DNA of 64,000 nucleotides, from assembly GCF_003053725.1 (NCBI RefSeq), contig NZ_QAYC01000019.1, positions 1 to 64,000 on the forward strand. The letters run 5' to 3'. The position numbers and the translations under genes are program-made. The stretch is from Rhodovulum kholense. GTDB lineage: Bacteria > Pseudomonadota > Alphaproteobacteria > Rhodobacterales > Rhodobacteraceae. The notes under the pieces are model-generated. The model made no database searches and had not been told where the DNA came from. It saw only the letters and a program-made list of their open reading frames with translations. Below, piece by piece: positions 1 to 8,767 of the stretch. Position 1 is the stretch's first letter, and every line of letters starts with the position of its first letter.

Positions 1-119
1 CGGGCACGGCGCATTACCAGCAGATCGTTCAGGCGCTGCAGGCCGATTACGGCACCGCGCTCAGCGACCCCATCGCCGCCCACCTCTCCGACGCCGCCAC
101 CTCCATCCTCGACTGGTAA
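1..119 (+). CDS. C-terminal end of an unidentified protein (partial)
   Basis: The frame that starts at base 3 is open from the left edge and ends at TAA 117-119, giving the last 38 residues of a protein that ends in SILDW. The piece is alanine-rich and probably helical (QQIVQALQADYG). I do not recognise a family, and no function can be given from the tail alone. A perfect hairpin follows at 174-202 and probably ends this transcript. The codon use (third positions almost all G or C) matches the rest of the window, which supports a real gene. Confidence 0.6.
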   Translation, partial: GTAHYQQIVQALQADYGTALSDPIAAHLSDAATSILDW

Positions 120-173
120 CGGCACAAAGACCCCGCGGACCTCCCGCGCGGTCACTTTCCAAAGGACAACCCC

Positions 174-202
174 ACCGGCCGCAGCATAAAACTGCGGCCG
201 GT
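174..202 (+). terminator. Hairpin downstream of the partial first gene
   Basis: A perfect 11-bp inverted repeat (ACCGGCCGCAG / CTGCGGCCGGT) with a 7-base A-rich loop lies 55 bases after the stop of the first gene. It is followed by CTTGTCG, which is only weakly T-rich. It is a plausible intrinsic terminator; a transcript-stabilising hairpin is also possible. Confidence 0.55.
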
Positions 203-258
203 CTTGTCGTGAAACGGCAAACCAAAGGTCTTGGAGTTTCCGGAGGAAAGCAGCGATC

Positions 259-1203
259 ATGGGGTTTGGTCACCAGGAGACCCGAGGCTCCGCCAGTCCG
301 GGCAGGGCGCGGAAAGAGGCGACCCCGTCGCCGGCCGATCACGGGCGTCTCGTCATCTATGACGGGCTCAAGCTGCTCGCGGCGCTGGGGGTCGTTCTGT
401 TCCATGCCGGTGTTCCGGGACGAGATGTCTGGTACGCGGGAATGTTCGTTTTCGTGTTCTTTCTCGGCTATGCGCCCGGCCGGCCACAGCCATGGGCTGT
501 GCTTCTGCGGACGCGGGCCCAGCGGTTGCTGCTGCCCTGGCTGACCTGGTGTGGGGTTTACTATATCCTCGGCCTCTATCGCGGGACGGCCTGGATCCCC
601 GGCACGCCGCTCGAGCCGTTCTCGCTGGCCATCGGACCGGCGATCCATCTGTGGTTCCTGCCCTTCGCATTTGTCTGCGGGCTTGTCTTTGCCGTGCTGC
701 GCCCGATCTGGCCGTCCCGTATCGGGTTCAATCTGATCGGTCTGATCCTGCTCCTTGGTGCGGGTTTTGTGCTCAACCAGCGCCTGAGCCTGCCGGCCCC
801 GACAGGGCAATGGCTGGTTTCCCTTCCCATGGCGACCGCAGGGTTCCTGGCCTCGATCCACCGGAGGCCAGCGGAGGTGAGCGCCATTCTTCTGATCTCG
901 ATAGCGGTTGCCGGCGCCGGAGTGACGTTCGGGTTCGTCGACGGGGCCCTGCAGACGCTGGTCTCCGCGCCTTTCTGCCTGATCGCGATCCTGTGGCGGG
1001 GACGGATCCGGCCGGGCCTGGCCTGGGCCGGGGATCTGGCATTCGGGATCTACCTGATTCACCCCGCAGTATTCTTGCTGCTCTGGAAGCTGACGCCTGC
1101 CCTGGGGAAGATGCCCTACGGGTTCGGCCTTGCGGCTTTCGCGGCATCGGCGGCTGTCGTGGCTGGGCTGCGCCTCTGGCCGCCTGCCCGGCGCGTGCTG
1201 TAA
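259..1203 (+). CDS. Acyltransferase-3 family membrane protein (O-acyltransferase)
   Basis: A 314-residue integral membrane protein. After a basic, unstructured N-terminus of about 30 residues comes the diagnostic family start, YDGLKLLAALGVVLFHAG, with the conserved histidine at the end of the first membrane helix. About eight to ten hydrophobic segments follow. Members of this family (OafA, NodX, ExoZ) transfer acetyl or other acyl groups to sugars across the inner membrane, so decoration of the exopolysaccharide is the likely role. GGAGGA at 242-247 precedes the ATG with good spacing. It is slightly shorter than the usual 340-380 residues. The substrate cannot be read from sequence. Confidence 0.85.
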   Translation: MGFGHQETRGSASPGRARKEATPSPADHGRLVIYDGLKLLAALGVVLFHAGVPGRDVWYAGMFVFVFFLGYAPGRPQPWAVLLRTRAQRLLLPWLTWCGVYYILGLYRGTAWIPGTPLEPFSLAIGPAIHLWFLPFAFVCGLVFAVLRPIWPSRIGFNLIGLILLLGAGFVLNQRLSLPAPTGQWLVSLPMATAGFLASIHRRPAEVSAILLISIAVAGAGVTFGFVDGALQTLVSAPFCLIAILWRGRIRPGLAWAGDLAFGIYLIHPAVFLLLWKLTPALGKMPYGFGLAAFAASAAVVAGLRLWPPARRVL

Positions 1204-1246
1204 TCCTGCATCCTCTTCGGCAGGGTCGCCTTCGCAGAAGAGAGGC

Positions 1247-1279
1247 AAAAACGAAACTGGCGGCCCAGAGGGCCGCCAG
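1247..1279 (-). terminator. Strong intrinsic terminator after the VPLPA-CTERM gene
   Basis: A perfect 10-bp stem (1257-1266 with 1270-1279) closes a 3-base loop. On the minus strand it is followed by TTTCGTTTTTG. It sits 30 bases beyond the minus-strand stop at 1309 and is a textbook Rho-independent terminator for that gene. It may also slow read-through from the acyltransferase gene on the plus strand. Confidence 0.85.
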
Positions 1280-1308
1280 ACTTCAGGATCTGTATCGCAG
1301 GATCGCGA

Positions 1309-1980
1309 TCAGGCTTTCGCGGCCTTGCGGCGACGGGCCAGACCCAGACCGCCGAGGGCGGTCCCAAGCAGCAGGACGCCGGCCGGAAGCGGAATCGGCG
1401 CGATCTCGATCTTGACGACCATGTCGTCGAAATCGCGGTCATCGGCAGCGCCGCTATCATCGAAATAGGCGTAGACCGTGTTGCCGTTGTAGATCTTGCT
1501 GAAGGCGAGCGCGGCGGTTTGCACGAAGGTGCCGTCATTCGACGCCAGAGTACCGCCGCTGGCCAGCGAGGCGAAGGAGAAGTCCAGCGCACCGGCCTCG
1601 ACGTCCACCGTGTAGCCGGTGCCGAGCGTGTCCTTGTTGGTGACCTCTTTGCCAGCCCCAAGCGAGAAGGCGTAGCTGAGGGCAGAGGCCTCCTTGCCGA
1701 GGAAGGTCACGGTCAGCCGCGCCGCCGTGTTGACCAGAAGGCCCGGACCGGGATTGGCGGCATCGAAGGCCGTCAGATCTTCGGTCAGAGTGGCAGCCGT
1801 TCCGCTCGGATTGTAGCAGCTGGTATTGCCGTCTTCGCAGGTGTTGTCGTAGTTGCCGACACCGCCGTTGAAGGCGGCAGCGTAACCGGTCCCACCGGCG
1901 AAGGACAGGGTTGCCGCGTGCAGAGCGCCCGCAGACAGCGCCAAGGCGGCCGAGGCCGCAAGTGTTTTCAGGATACGCAT
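1309..1980 (-). CDS. VPLPA-CTERM sorting domain surface protein
   Basis: A 223-residue secreted protein. Residues 1-22 form a Sec signal peptide (MRILKTLAAS... ending ALHA). The C-terminus has the tripartite exosortase signal: IPLPA at about 196-200, a hydrophobic stretch (GVLLLGTALGGLGLA) and a basic tail RRRKAAKA. This is the VPLPA-CTERM variant recognised by exosortase D, and an exosortase D gene lies at 59703-61307. The body is rich in Gly, Ala, Ser, Thr and Asp with one Cys pair and looks beta-structured; its ligand or role is unknown. The strong Shine-Dalgarno (AGGGGGA), own leader of about 295 bases and own terminator make it a single-gene transcript. It is probably an abundant surface or matrix protein. 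Confidence 0.88.
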   Translation of the reverse strand: MRILKTLAASAALALSAGALHAATLSFAGGTGYAAAFNGGVGNYDNTCEDGNTSCYNPSGTAATLTEDLTAFDAANPGPGLLVNTAARLTVTFLGKEASALSYAFSLGAGKEVTNKDTLGTGYTVDVEAGALDFSFASLASGGTLASNDGTFVQTAALAFSKIYNGNTVYAYFDDSGAADDRDFDDMVVKIEIAPIPLPAGVLLLGTALGGLGLARRRKAAKA

Positions 1981-2275
1981 ATTCCCCCTACTCCCCTGAA
2001 GAGATATCGGTAAAGTTAAATTAAATCCCTGGGTGAAATCATCCCAGTTGTAGTCACTCTAACAACTTTCCCCTCCGAAAGGAAGCGCTTCTGCCGCAAT
2101 CCGGGCCTCAGCGCCCCGTTTCGGCCGCCTTGGCGCCACAGCCTGTCCATAATTTCGCCAAAATCCGGCAGTCGTTTCACAAGACAGAACAAAACAGGCC
2201 TGTCCGTCATATTGGCCAAATACCGGGCCGTGCACGGGAGCGCGCCGATTCTCGTAAGGCGTCCGGCGGGCCGGG

Positions 2276-3790
2276 TCATGGGGGATCGGTCCGCTCGTAA
2301 AGCTCGGCCGTCCACCACCGTCCTTCCGCCTGCGCGACAAGCCGACCGCGCGCGGCGATCCGGGCGAGCGCCGGGGTGACCTCGTCGCCCGGAGGGGCAG
2401 GCGGGCGGATCTGGCGCACGATCAGGAAATAGGGCCGGGTCAGCGGCAGCGCATCGGCCTCGGCCCGCAGCACCCGCACCGATCGGTTGGCCGCGTCGTA
2501 GATGATCTTCTCGTCGCCCTTGTTGAAGGCGAAGACGGGCCCGTCGAAGAGGGCGGGATAGTCCCAGCGCAGCGTGTGTTCGACATTCTGCCGGCCGAGG
2601 ATCAGGTCGGTTTCGGCCGGGTCGATGCGGTCGAAGAAGGCGGCCAGCCGTTCGGGCTCGGAGGGCTGGTAATGGGCCACATAGTCGACGCGCGCGGCAA
2701 GAGCCTGGGCCAGCAGCACCAGCGCCGCGACCCCGAGCCGGAGCTGCTGTCCCGGCAGCCCGGCAAGCCCCAGTCCCAGAAGGACGCTGGACAGCATCGC
2801 GGGCCAGACCATGGCGCGGGTGATGAAGACCGGCTCGACCAGCCCCAGCAACGCCAGCGCGACCGGCTGGCCGATCACCATCGCCGGAATCAGAAGCCCC
2901 GCCGCTCCGCTGCCCCGAAGCCGCCAGAGACCGAACCCAAGCAGCCCCAGCACGACCGGCAGAAGCGGGGCAGGGTAGGGATAGGCATCGCGCATCTGCG
3001 AGACCAGTCGGCCGGGGTCGGTCGGCGGGATCCAGAAATCCTTCAGCGTCGTCTCGGCATGGTGCAGCATCGGCAGCACCGCGGGCACCGAGATCAGCGC
3101 CAGCGCCAGCCCGGCCAGCACCAGTTGCCCGACAAAGCGCCAGGAGACGAGGCCCGCCATGGCCGACCCCAGCGCCCAGAGGCCAACCAGCATCGGATAC
3201 AGCACCGAAATCGAATGGGCATAGAAGGCCGAGGCTGCGCCCACCGTCACCCCCGCCCAAAGCAGCACTCGACGGCGGGTCGAAAGCGCGACCGCCCCGG
3301 CGCGCTCGGCCGCAGCCAGGGCCGAAAGCGCGGCGAGCGAGCCGAAGATCGAGAAGGTGACCAGCGGGTAATTGCGGATGTCGCGGCCATAAAAGATCGC
3401 CAGCGGCGACAGCACCGAAAAGGCCAGCGCCCAGACCGCCGCCCGCCGCCCGCCAAGCCGCCGCGCGAGGACCCAGACGAAGGGCAGGCTCGCCGCATGC
3501 AGCAGCCCGCCCAGCGAGCGCAGCGCGAAACGGCTTTCGCCGAAGACCTCGGACCAGGCTTTCAGCAGCATGTAGTAATAGGGCCGGTGGGTATCGGCCC
3601 CCCAGAGCCGGCCCCAAAGCTCGGACCAGTCGGCGCGCAGGAACAGCAGCGTCACCTGCTCGTCGCCGGTGAAGCTGTTATTGCCGATCAGGGCCAGCTG
3701 GGCCGCCGCCGCGGCAAGGGTGAACAGGACGACCGTCAGGACCTCGGCGGCCCGATCCTTGGCGGGGGAGGCGGCGAACCCTGGCGCCAT
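2276..3790 (-). CDS. GT-C type membrane glycosyltransferase (GT39/GT83-like)
   Basis: A 504-residue protein with about ten to twelve membrane helices. The first periplasmic loop has TGDEQVT (Asp-Glu), the typical catalytic acidic motif of GT39/ArnT-like enzymes, followed by THRPYYYMLLKAW, also typical of the family. Such enzymes use polyprenyl-phosphate-linked sugars on the outer face of the inner membrane. The start lies 2 bases beyond the stop of the upstream HAD-UbiA gene, so the two are cotranscribed. That partner may supply the lipid-linked sugar donor (inference). The stretch 1981-2275 between this gene and the VPLPA gene shows no convincing coding sequence. Acceptor and sugar are unknown. 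Confidence 0.82.
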   Translation of the reverse strand: MAPGFAASPAKDRAAEVLTVVLFTLAAAAAQLALIGNNSFTGDEQVTLLFLRADWSELWGRLWGADTHRPYYYMLLKAWSEVFGESRFALRSLGGLLHAASLPFVWVLARRLGGRRAAVWALAFSVLSPLAIFYGRDIRNYPLVTFSIFGSLAALSALAAAERAGAVALSTRRRVLLWAGVTVGAASAFYAHSISVLYPMLVGLWALGSAMAGLVSWRFVGQLVLAGLALALISVPAVLPMLHHAETTLKDFWIPPTDPGRLVSQMRDAYPYPAPLLPVVLGLLGFGLWRLRGSGAAGLLIPAMVIGQPVALALLGLVEPVFITRAMVWPAMLSSVLLGLGLAGLPGQQLRLGVAALVLLAQALAARVDYVAHYQPSEPERLAAFFDRIDPAETDLILGRQNVEHTLRWDYPALFDGPVFAFNKGDEKIIYDAANRSVRVLRAEADALPLTRPYFLIVRQIRPPAPPGDEVTPALARIAARGRLVAQAEGRWWTAELYERTDPP

Positions 3791-3792
3791 GC

Positions 3793-5229
3793 TCAGACCA
3801 CGGTCGCGACCAGCGCGAGCGCGAAGATCAGCAGCCCGCAGATCTGGCTGACCCGGTCCTTCGCGGCATAGACCACCGGATCGTCATGCATGTTCCCGCG
3901 ATGGGTGGTCATGATCATCCGGCTGATCCAGTACAGCAATATGAGGCAGATCCCCCAGAGCGCAGCGGGAAAGGAGTAGAGCTTGCTGACCGCGGGCGAG
4001 TTCACATAAAGCGCCATGACCAGTACCGAGACATAGCCCGAGGCCACGGCCATCTGCGACACCACCGCGAGATCGCCGACCTGATAGTCCCGCCCCGAGG
4101 CGCCAAGCGCGCCGCGGGCGGCGATGTCGACCAGTTCCGCCTGCCGCTTCACCGCTGCCAGCGCGAAGAAGAAGAAGATCGCGAAGGCCAGCAGCCAGAC
4201 CGACAGCACGATCCCGGTCGCGGCGGCTCCGGCGACGATGCGCAGGGTATAAAGGCAGGCCAGCGCGCAGATATCGACGATCAGGCGGCGCTTGAGATCG
4301 AAGGAATAGACCGTGGTCAGCAGGTAATAGACCGCCATGACCCCCAGGAAGGCCGGCCCCAGCGCCGCCGCGATCAGAAAGCCCAGCCCCAGCAGCAGCG
4401 GCGCCATCGCCGTGCCATGGGAGATCGGCAGCGCACCGCTGGCCAGCGGACGGTTGCGTTTGCGCGGATGGGCGCGGTCGGCGGCAAGGTCGAGCAGGTC
4501 GTTGACGACATAGACGCTCGAGGCCACCAGGCTGAAGGCGACGAAGGCCATCAGGCTTTGCAGCAGCACGCCCGCGTGCAACTGATGGCCGGCCACCATC
4601 GGCAGGAAGACCAAGATGTTCTTCAGCCATTGATGCGGACGCAGCGCCCGCAGATAGGGGCGAAGCGGCCGCGTCGCGCCGCCCAGATGCTCGGTCTCGA
4701 CCCCGAGCGCCTCGACCTGCCACCGCAGCGCCTCGGGCGCGTTGACGGTGATCGCGCGGGCGGCCTCGCGCCAGACCGCCAGATCGGCCGGGCTGTCGCC
4801 GATATAGGCGTAGCGGCCCGCCCCGAAGCGCCGGGTCAGGAAGGCGGCCTTTTCGGGACCCTTGAGATTTGTCGTGCCGTCCGAGCCATGCACCTCGTCG
4901 AACAGCCCCAGATGGGCGGCGATCCTCTCGGCCGGCCCCTGATCGGTGGCGGTGACCAGCACGGTGCGCCCGCCCGCCGCGCGCCAGGCCCGTACCCGGT
5001 CGAGCACGGCCTCGTCATAGGGCAGCGAGGCCGGATCGGGCATGGCGCGCCCGGCCAGCAGGCGCTTGACCGCAGCCCGGCCGCGGGGCAGGGCGGCCGC
5101 AACGGCCAGCCCGGCCGTCCAGTCCGCCCGGCAGGCGGCCCAGAGGCTTTCATACAGCATGTCGGAGCGGATCAGAGTTCCATCCAGATCGACCACCAGA
5201 ACGGTCTGCTCCCGTAAGGTCTGCTGCAT
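3793..5229 (-). CDS. Fused HAD-superfamily hydrolase and UbiA-family prenyltransferase
   Basis: A 478-residue two-domain protein. Residues 8-170 are a HAD phosphatase domain with motif I DLDGT (Asp14, Asp16), a motif II threonine in VTATD and motif IV GDSPADL. From about residue 190 there is a UbiA-type membrane domain with several helices and the Mg-diphosphate motif NDLLDLAAD (243-251). The arrangement RPHQWLKN...ND resembles decaprenyl-phosphate phosphoribose synthases, which join a sugar 5-phosphate to polyprenyl phosphate; the HAD part could remove the remaining phosphate. It is the first gene of a two-gene operon with the GT-C enzyme at 2276-3790. The ATG at 5229 has a GGGGGGAAGGGG ribosome site. 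The exact substrate is inferred. Confidence 0.85.
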   Translation of the reverse strand: MQQTLREQTVLVVDLDGTLIRSDMLYESLWAACRADWTAGLAVAAALPRGRAAVKRLLAGRAMPDPASLPYDEAVLDRVRAWRAAGGRTVLVTATDQGPAERIAAHLGLFDEVHGSDGTTNLKGPEKAAFLTRRFGAGRYAYIGDSPADLAVWREAARAITVNAPEALRWQVEALGVETEHLGGATRPLRPYLRALRPHQWLKNILVFLPMVAGHQLHAGVLLQSLMAFVAFSLVASSVYVVNDLLDLAADRAHPRKRNRPLASGALPISHGTAMAPLLLGLGFLIAAALGPAFLGVMAVYYLLTTVYSFDLKRRLIVDICALACLYTLRIVAGAAATGIVLSVWLLAFAIFFFFALAAVKRQAELVDIAARGALGASGRDYQVGDLAVVSQMAVASGYVSVLVMALYVNSPAVSKLYSFPAALWGICLILLYWISRMIMTTHRGNMHDDPVVYAAKDRVSQICGLLIFALALVATVV

Positions 5230-5446
5230 GTACCCCTTCCCCCCTCAAATACCTCAAAGACGCCAAAGACCGTGCATGCCGCACTGCGGAAAAACGTCTC
5301 TTTCCTAGCAGTACCGGCGCGTTTTGGCCAGCGGTTCGGCCTCTGACAGGACCCTGACGGACGTTCCGGCAGGCCCGGTCAAACCGGTTGCAATCCGGGC
5401 AGGGCTGGCCGATACCGGGGCAGACGTTCGAGGACGGAATTCGCCC

Positions 5447-6004
5447 ATGCAGATCGAGCAGACGGCCCTGCCCGGTGTCCTGATCCTGACGCCCGCCCGC
5501 CACGGAGATGCGCGCGGCTTCTTTTGCGAAACCTGGAACCGGACGCGTCTGGCCGAGCACGGGATCGAGACCGATTTCGTCCAGGACAATCATTCCTTCT
5601 CGCTGACGCGGAACACCCTGCGCGGGCTGCATTTCCAGGCCCCGCCCGATGCCCAGGCCAAGCTGGTGCGCTGCGGGCGCGGCGCGCTCTTCGATGTGGC
5701 GGTCGACATCCGCAAGGGCTCGCCCAGCTACGGCCGCTGGGTCGGGGTCGAGCTCAGCTTCGAGAACGGCCGGCAGCTGCTGATCCCCGAAGGGTTCCTG
5801 CACGGCTTTGTCACCCTGACCGACGAGACCGAGATCGTCTACAAATGCTCGGACTATTACGCGCCCCAATCGGACGGGGCGGTGCGCTGGGACAGTTGCG
5901 GCATCGACTGGCCGCTGTCGGATGCGCCGGTGCTCAGCGCCAAGGACAGTGCCGCTCCGCCGCTGGCGGCGTTCGACAGCCCCTTTACCTGGACCCGATC
6001 ATGA
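5447..6004 (+). CDS. rfbC: dTDP-4-dehydrorhamnose 3,5-epimerase
   Basis: A 185-residue cupin enzyme for the third step of dTDP-L-rhamnose synthesis: double epimerisation of dTDP-4-keto-6-deoxyglucose. Visible family features are [10 protein letters not shown] near the N-terminus, QDNHSFS, the catalytic-His motif LRGLHFQ (His62), the region [13 protein letters not shown] with its Asp, and GFLHGF. The frame is open back to 5324, but ATG 5447 follows AGGACGGA, begins at the normal family N-terminus and gives the normal family length. It is the first gene of the rfbCBDA operon, and its stop overlaps the rfbB start (ATGA). Confidence 0.95.
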   Translation: MQIEQTALPGVLILTPARHGDARGFFCETWNRTRLAEHGIETDFVQDNHSFSLTRNTLRGLHFQAPPDAQAKLVRCGRGALFDVAVDIRKGSPSYGRWVGVELSFENGRQLLIPEGFLHGFVTLTDETEIVYKCSDYYAPQSDGAVRWDSCGIDWPLSDAPVLSAKDSAAPPLAAFDSPFTWTRS

Positions 6005-7035
6005 AGCTTCTCGTCACCGGCGGGGCCGGATTCATCGGCTCGGCCGTCGTGCGCCAGGCGCTGGCCGAAGGGCACGAGGTCGTCAATCTCGATGCGCTGA
6101 CCTATGCCGCCTGCCTCGAGAACCTGGCCCCGGTCGCAGGCCATCCCGGCTATGCCTTCGTCAAGGCCGACATCCGCGATCAGGCCGTGTTAGAGACTGT
6201 TTTCGCCGAACATGCCCCCGATGCGGTGATGCATCTGGCGGCGGAATCCCATGTCGACCGCTCGATCGACGGCCCCGGAGCCTTCATCGAGACCAACGTT
6301 CTGGGCACCTATGCGCTGCTGCAGGCGGCGCGCGGCTACTGGGAGGGCAGGGGCCGTCCCGAGAGCTTCCGCTTTCATCACATCTCGACCGACGAGGTCT
6401 TCGGGTCGCTGGGGCCCGAGGGCAAGTTCACCGAAACCACGCCCTATGACCCGCGCAGCCCCTATTCGGCCTCGAAAGCCTCGTCCGACCATCTGGTCCG
6501 GGCCTGGCACGAGACCTACGGGCTGCCGGTTCTGCTGACCAATTGCTCGAACAATTACGGCCCCTACCACTTCCCCGAAAAGCTGATCCCGGTGGTGATC
6601 CTGAACGCGCTGGCGGGCAAGCCGATCCCGGTCTATGGCGCCGGCGAGAACGTGCGCGACTGGCTGTATGTCGAGGATCACGCGGCGGCGCTGCTGCTGG
6701 TGGTGCAGAAGGGACAGGTCGGGCGGTCCTATAATATCGGCGGCGAGAACGAGGCCCGCAACATCGACCTGGTGCGCATGATCTGCGCCCTTCTCGACGA
6801 GATGAAGCCCGCAAACAGACCCTATTCCAGCCTGATTTCCTTTGTCACCGACCGGCCCGGCCACGATCTGCGCTATGCGATCGACCCGTCCCGGATCCGC
6901 GAGGAACTGGGCTGGCGGCCCTCGGTCACGCTGGAGGAGGGGCTGCGCCGCACCGTGCGCTGGTATCTCGACAACGAGACCTGGTGGCGGCCGCTGCTGG
7001 ACCGCGACGGGGTCGGACGGAGGTTGGGCGCATGA
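6001..7035 (+). CDS. rfbB: dTDP-glucose 4,6-dehydratase
   Basis: A 344-residue extended short-chain dehydrogenase/reductase making dTDP-4-keto-6-deoxy-D-glucose. The NAD-binding GGAGFIG lies at residues 7-13. The catalytic STDEV motif (Thr-Asp-Glu) and the YSASK active-site Tyr155/Lys159 are intact, and [14 protein letters not shown] is the hallmark of RmlB. The ORF is open upstream of this start, but that part is the rfbC region in another frame. ATG 6001 overlaps the rfbC stop by 4 bases, so translation is coupled. The product feeds RfbC and RfbD. Confidence 0.96.
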   Translation: MKLLVTGGAGFIGSAVVRQALAEGHEVVNLDALTYAACLENLAPVAGHPGYAFVKADIRDQAVLETVFAEHAPDAVMHLAAESHVDRSIDGPGAFIETNVLGTYALLQAARGYWEGRGRPESFRFHHISTDEVFGSLGPEGKFTETTPYDPRSPYSASKASSDHLVRAWHETYGLPVLLTNCSNNYGPYHFPEKLIPVVILNALAGKPIPVYGAGENVRDWLYVEDHAAALLLVVQKGQVGRSYNIGGENEARNIDLVRMICALLDEMKPANRPYSSLISFVTDRPGHDLRYAIDPSRIREELGWRPSVTLEEGLRRTVRWYLDNETWWRPLLDRDGVGRRLGA

Positions 7036-7889
7036 GCCTTCTGGTTTTCGGATCGACCGGGCAGGTGGCCCGCGAATTGCGCGTCCGGGCGCCCGGGGCA
7101 CGGTTTCTCTCGCGCGCCGAGGCGGATCTGACCGATCCCCGGGCCTGTGCCGCGGCGATCGCCGCCAGCGGCGCCGAGGCGGTGATCAACGCCGCCGCCT
7201 ATACCGCCGTCGACCGCGCGGAAGAGGAAGCGGACCTGGCCACCACGATCAACGCGGCCGCCCCCGCGGCGATGGCCTGGGCCTGTGCCAAGGCGGGCAT
7301 CCCCTTCGTCCATCTGTCCTCCGACTATGTCTTCGACGGCTCGGGCGATGCGCCCCGCGAAATCGATGCCGCGACCGGCCCCCTGGGGGCCTATGGCCGC
7401 AGCAAGCTGCTGGGCGAGGAGGCCGTGCGCGAGGCGGGGCGGGCGTTCGTCATCCTGCGCACCTCCTGGGTGTTCTCGGCGCATGGATCGAATTTCGTCA
7501 AGACCATGCTGCGTCTGGGGGCCGAGCGCGCGCAGCTGAAGATCGTGGCCGATCAGGTGGGCGGGCCGACCGCGGCGGGCGATATCGCCGAGGCCTGCCT
7601 GAGGATCGCGGCGCATCTGCAGGAGACGCCCGAACATCGCGGCACCTTTCATTTCGCGGGCGCCCCGGATGTCTCCTGGGCCGATTTCGCCCGCGAGATC
7701 TTCCGGCAGGCGGGACTGTCGACAGAGGTCGAGGACATCCCCTCCAGCGCCTATCCGACACCGGCCAGACGGCCTGCCAATTCCCGGCTCGACTGCACCG
7801 GCACCGAGGTCGTCTTCGGCATTCCCCGACCCGACTGGCGCCAGAGCCTGGCCCGGGTCCTTTCCGAGCTGAAGGCAGCGAAGGCATGA
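7032..7889 (+). CDS. rfbD: dTDP-4-dehydrorhamnose reductase
   Basis: A 285-residue short-chain dehydrogenase that carries out the last, NAD(P)H-dependent reduction to dTDP-L-rhamnose. Motifs: FGSTGQVA nucleotide-binding loop at the N-terminus, [20 protein letters not shown], and the YGRSK catalytic Tyr121/Lys125. Start and stop both overlap the neighbouring genes by 4 bases (ATGA), so the four rfb enzymes are translationally coupled. Length is normal for RmlD. Confidence 0.95.
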   Translation: MSLLVFGSTGQVARELRVRAPGARFLSRAEADLTDPRACAAAIAASGAEAVINAAAYTAVDRAEEEADLATTINAAAPAAMAWACAKAGIPFVHLSSDYVFDGSGDAPREIDAATGPLGAYGRSKLLGEEAVREAGRAFVILRTSWVFSAHGSNFVKTMLRLGAERAQLKIVADQVGGPTAAGDIAEACLRIAAHLQETPEHRGTFHFAGAPDVSWADFAREIFRQAGLSTEVEDIPSSAYPTPARRPANSRLDCTGTEVVFGIPRPDWRQSLARVLSELKAAKA

Positions 7890-8767
7890 GCAACCGCAAG
7901 GGCATCATTCTGGCGGGGGGCTCGGGCACCCGGCTTTACCCGATCACCATGGGCGTCTCGAAGCAGCTGCTGCCGCTTTATGACAAGCCGATGATCTATT
8001 ATCCGCTCAGCGTCCTGATGCTGGCGGGCATCCGCGAGATCGCGGTGATCACCACCCCCGAGGATCAGGCCCAGTTCCAGCGGCTGATGGGCGATGGGGC
8101 GAAATGGGGATTGACGCTCACCTGGATCACCCAGCCCTCGCCCGACGGGCTGGCCCAGGCCTACCTGCTGGCCGAGGATTTTCTTGATGGCGCGCCCTCT
8201 GCGATGGTGCTGGGCGACAACATCTTCTTCGGTCATGGCCTGCCCGAGATCCTGGCCCGGGCCGATGCCCGCCCCGAGGGCGGCACGGTTTTCGGCTATC
8301 AGGTGGCCGACCCCGAACGCTATGGCGTGGTCAGCTTCGACGCCAGCGGCACGAAGGCCGTCGAGATCGTGGAAAAGCCCGAGCATCCGGCCTCGGACTA
8401 TGCGGTGACGGGGCTTTACTTCCTTGACGGCAGTGCGCCCCAGCGTGCCCGCCGGATCGCGCCCTCGGCCCGGGGCGAGCTGGAAATCACCTCGCTTCTG
8501 GAAACCTATCTCGCCGAAGGCAACCTCACGGTCGAGAAGATGGGCCGGGGCTATGCCTGGCTCGACACCGGCACCCATGCGAGCCTGCTCGATGCGGGCA
8601 ATTTCGTACGCACCCTGCAGGACCGGCAGGGGCTGCAGATCAGCGCGCCCGAAGAGATTGCCTATCGTCAGGGCTGGATCGACCGCGCGGCGCTGCTGGC
8701 CCATGCCGCCTTCTTCGGCAAGACCCGCTACGGCGCCTTCCTCGCCCGGCTGGCCGAAGAGGGCTAG
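7886..8767 (+). CDS. rfbA: Glucose-1-phosphate thymidylyltransferase
   Basis: A 293-residue nucleotidyltransferase that forms dTDP-glucose, the entry step of the rhamnose pathway. It carries LAGGSGTRLYP (8-18), the SKQLLPLYDKPMIYYPLS segment, the VLGDNIFFG metal-binding Asp and the VEKP motif, all intact. It is the last gene of rfbCBDA and overlaps the rfbD stop by 4 bases. It ends tail-to-tail with the next gene, overlapping it by 4 bases (8764-8767), so no separate terminator is visible. Confidence 0.96.
   Translation: MSNRKGIILAGGSGTRLYPITMGVSKQLLPLYDKPMIYYPLSVLMLAGIREIAVITTPEDQAQFQRLMGDGAKWGLTLTWITQPSPDGLAQAYLLAEDFLDGAPSAMVLGDNIFFGHGLPEILARADARPEGGTVFGYQVADPERYGVVSFDASGTKAVEIVEKPEHPASDYAVTGLYFLDGSAPQRARRIAPSARGELEITSLLETYLAEGNLTVEKMGRGYAWLDTGTHASLLDAGNFVRTLQDRQGLQISAPEEIAYRQGWIDRAALLAHAAFFGKTRYGAFLARLAEEG

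Noticed and set aside
2016-3617. A 533-codon minus-strand frame overlapping the GT-C gene
   Set aside because: Same strand, other frame; Arg/Ala/Gly-rich without motifs, while the overlapping frame encodes a clear membrane glycosyltransferase.
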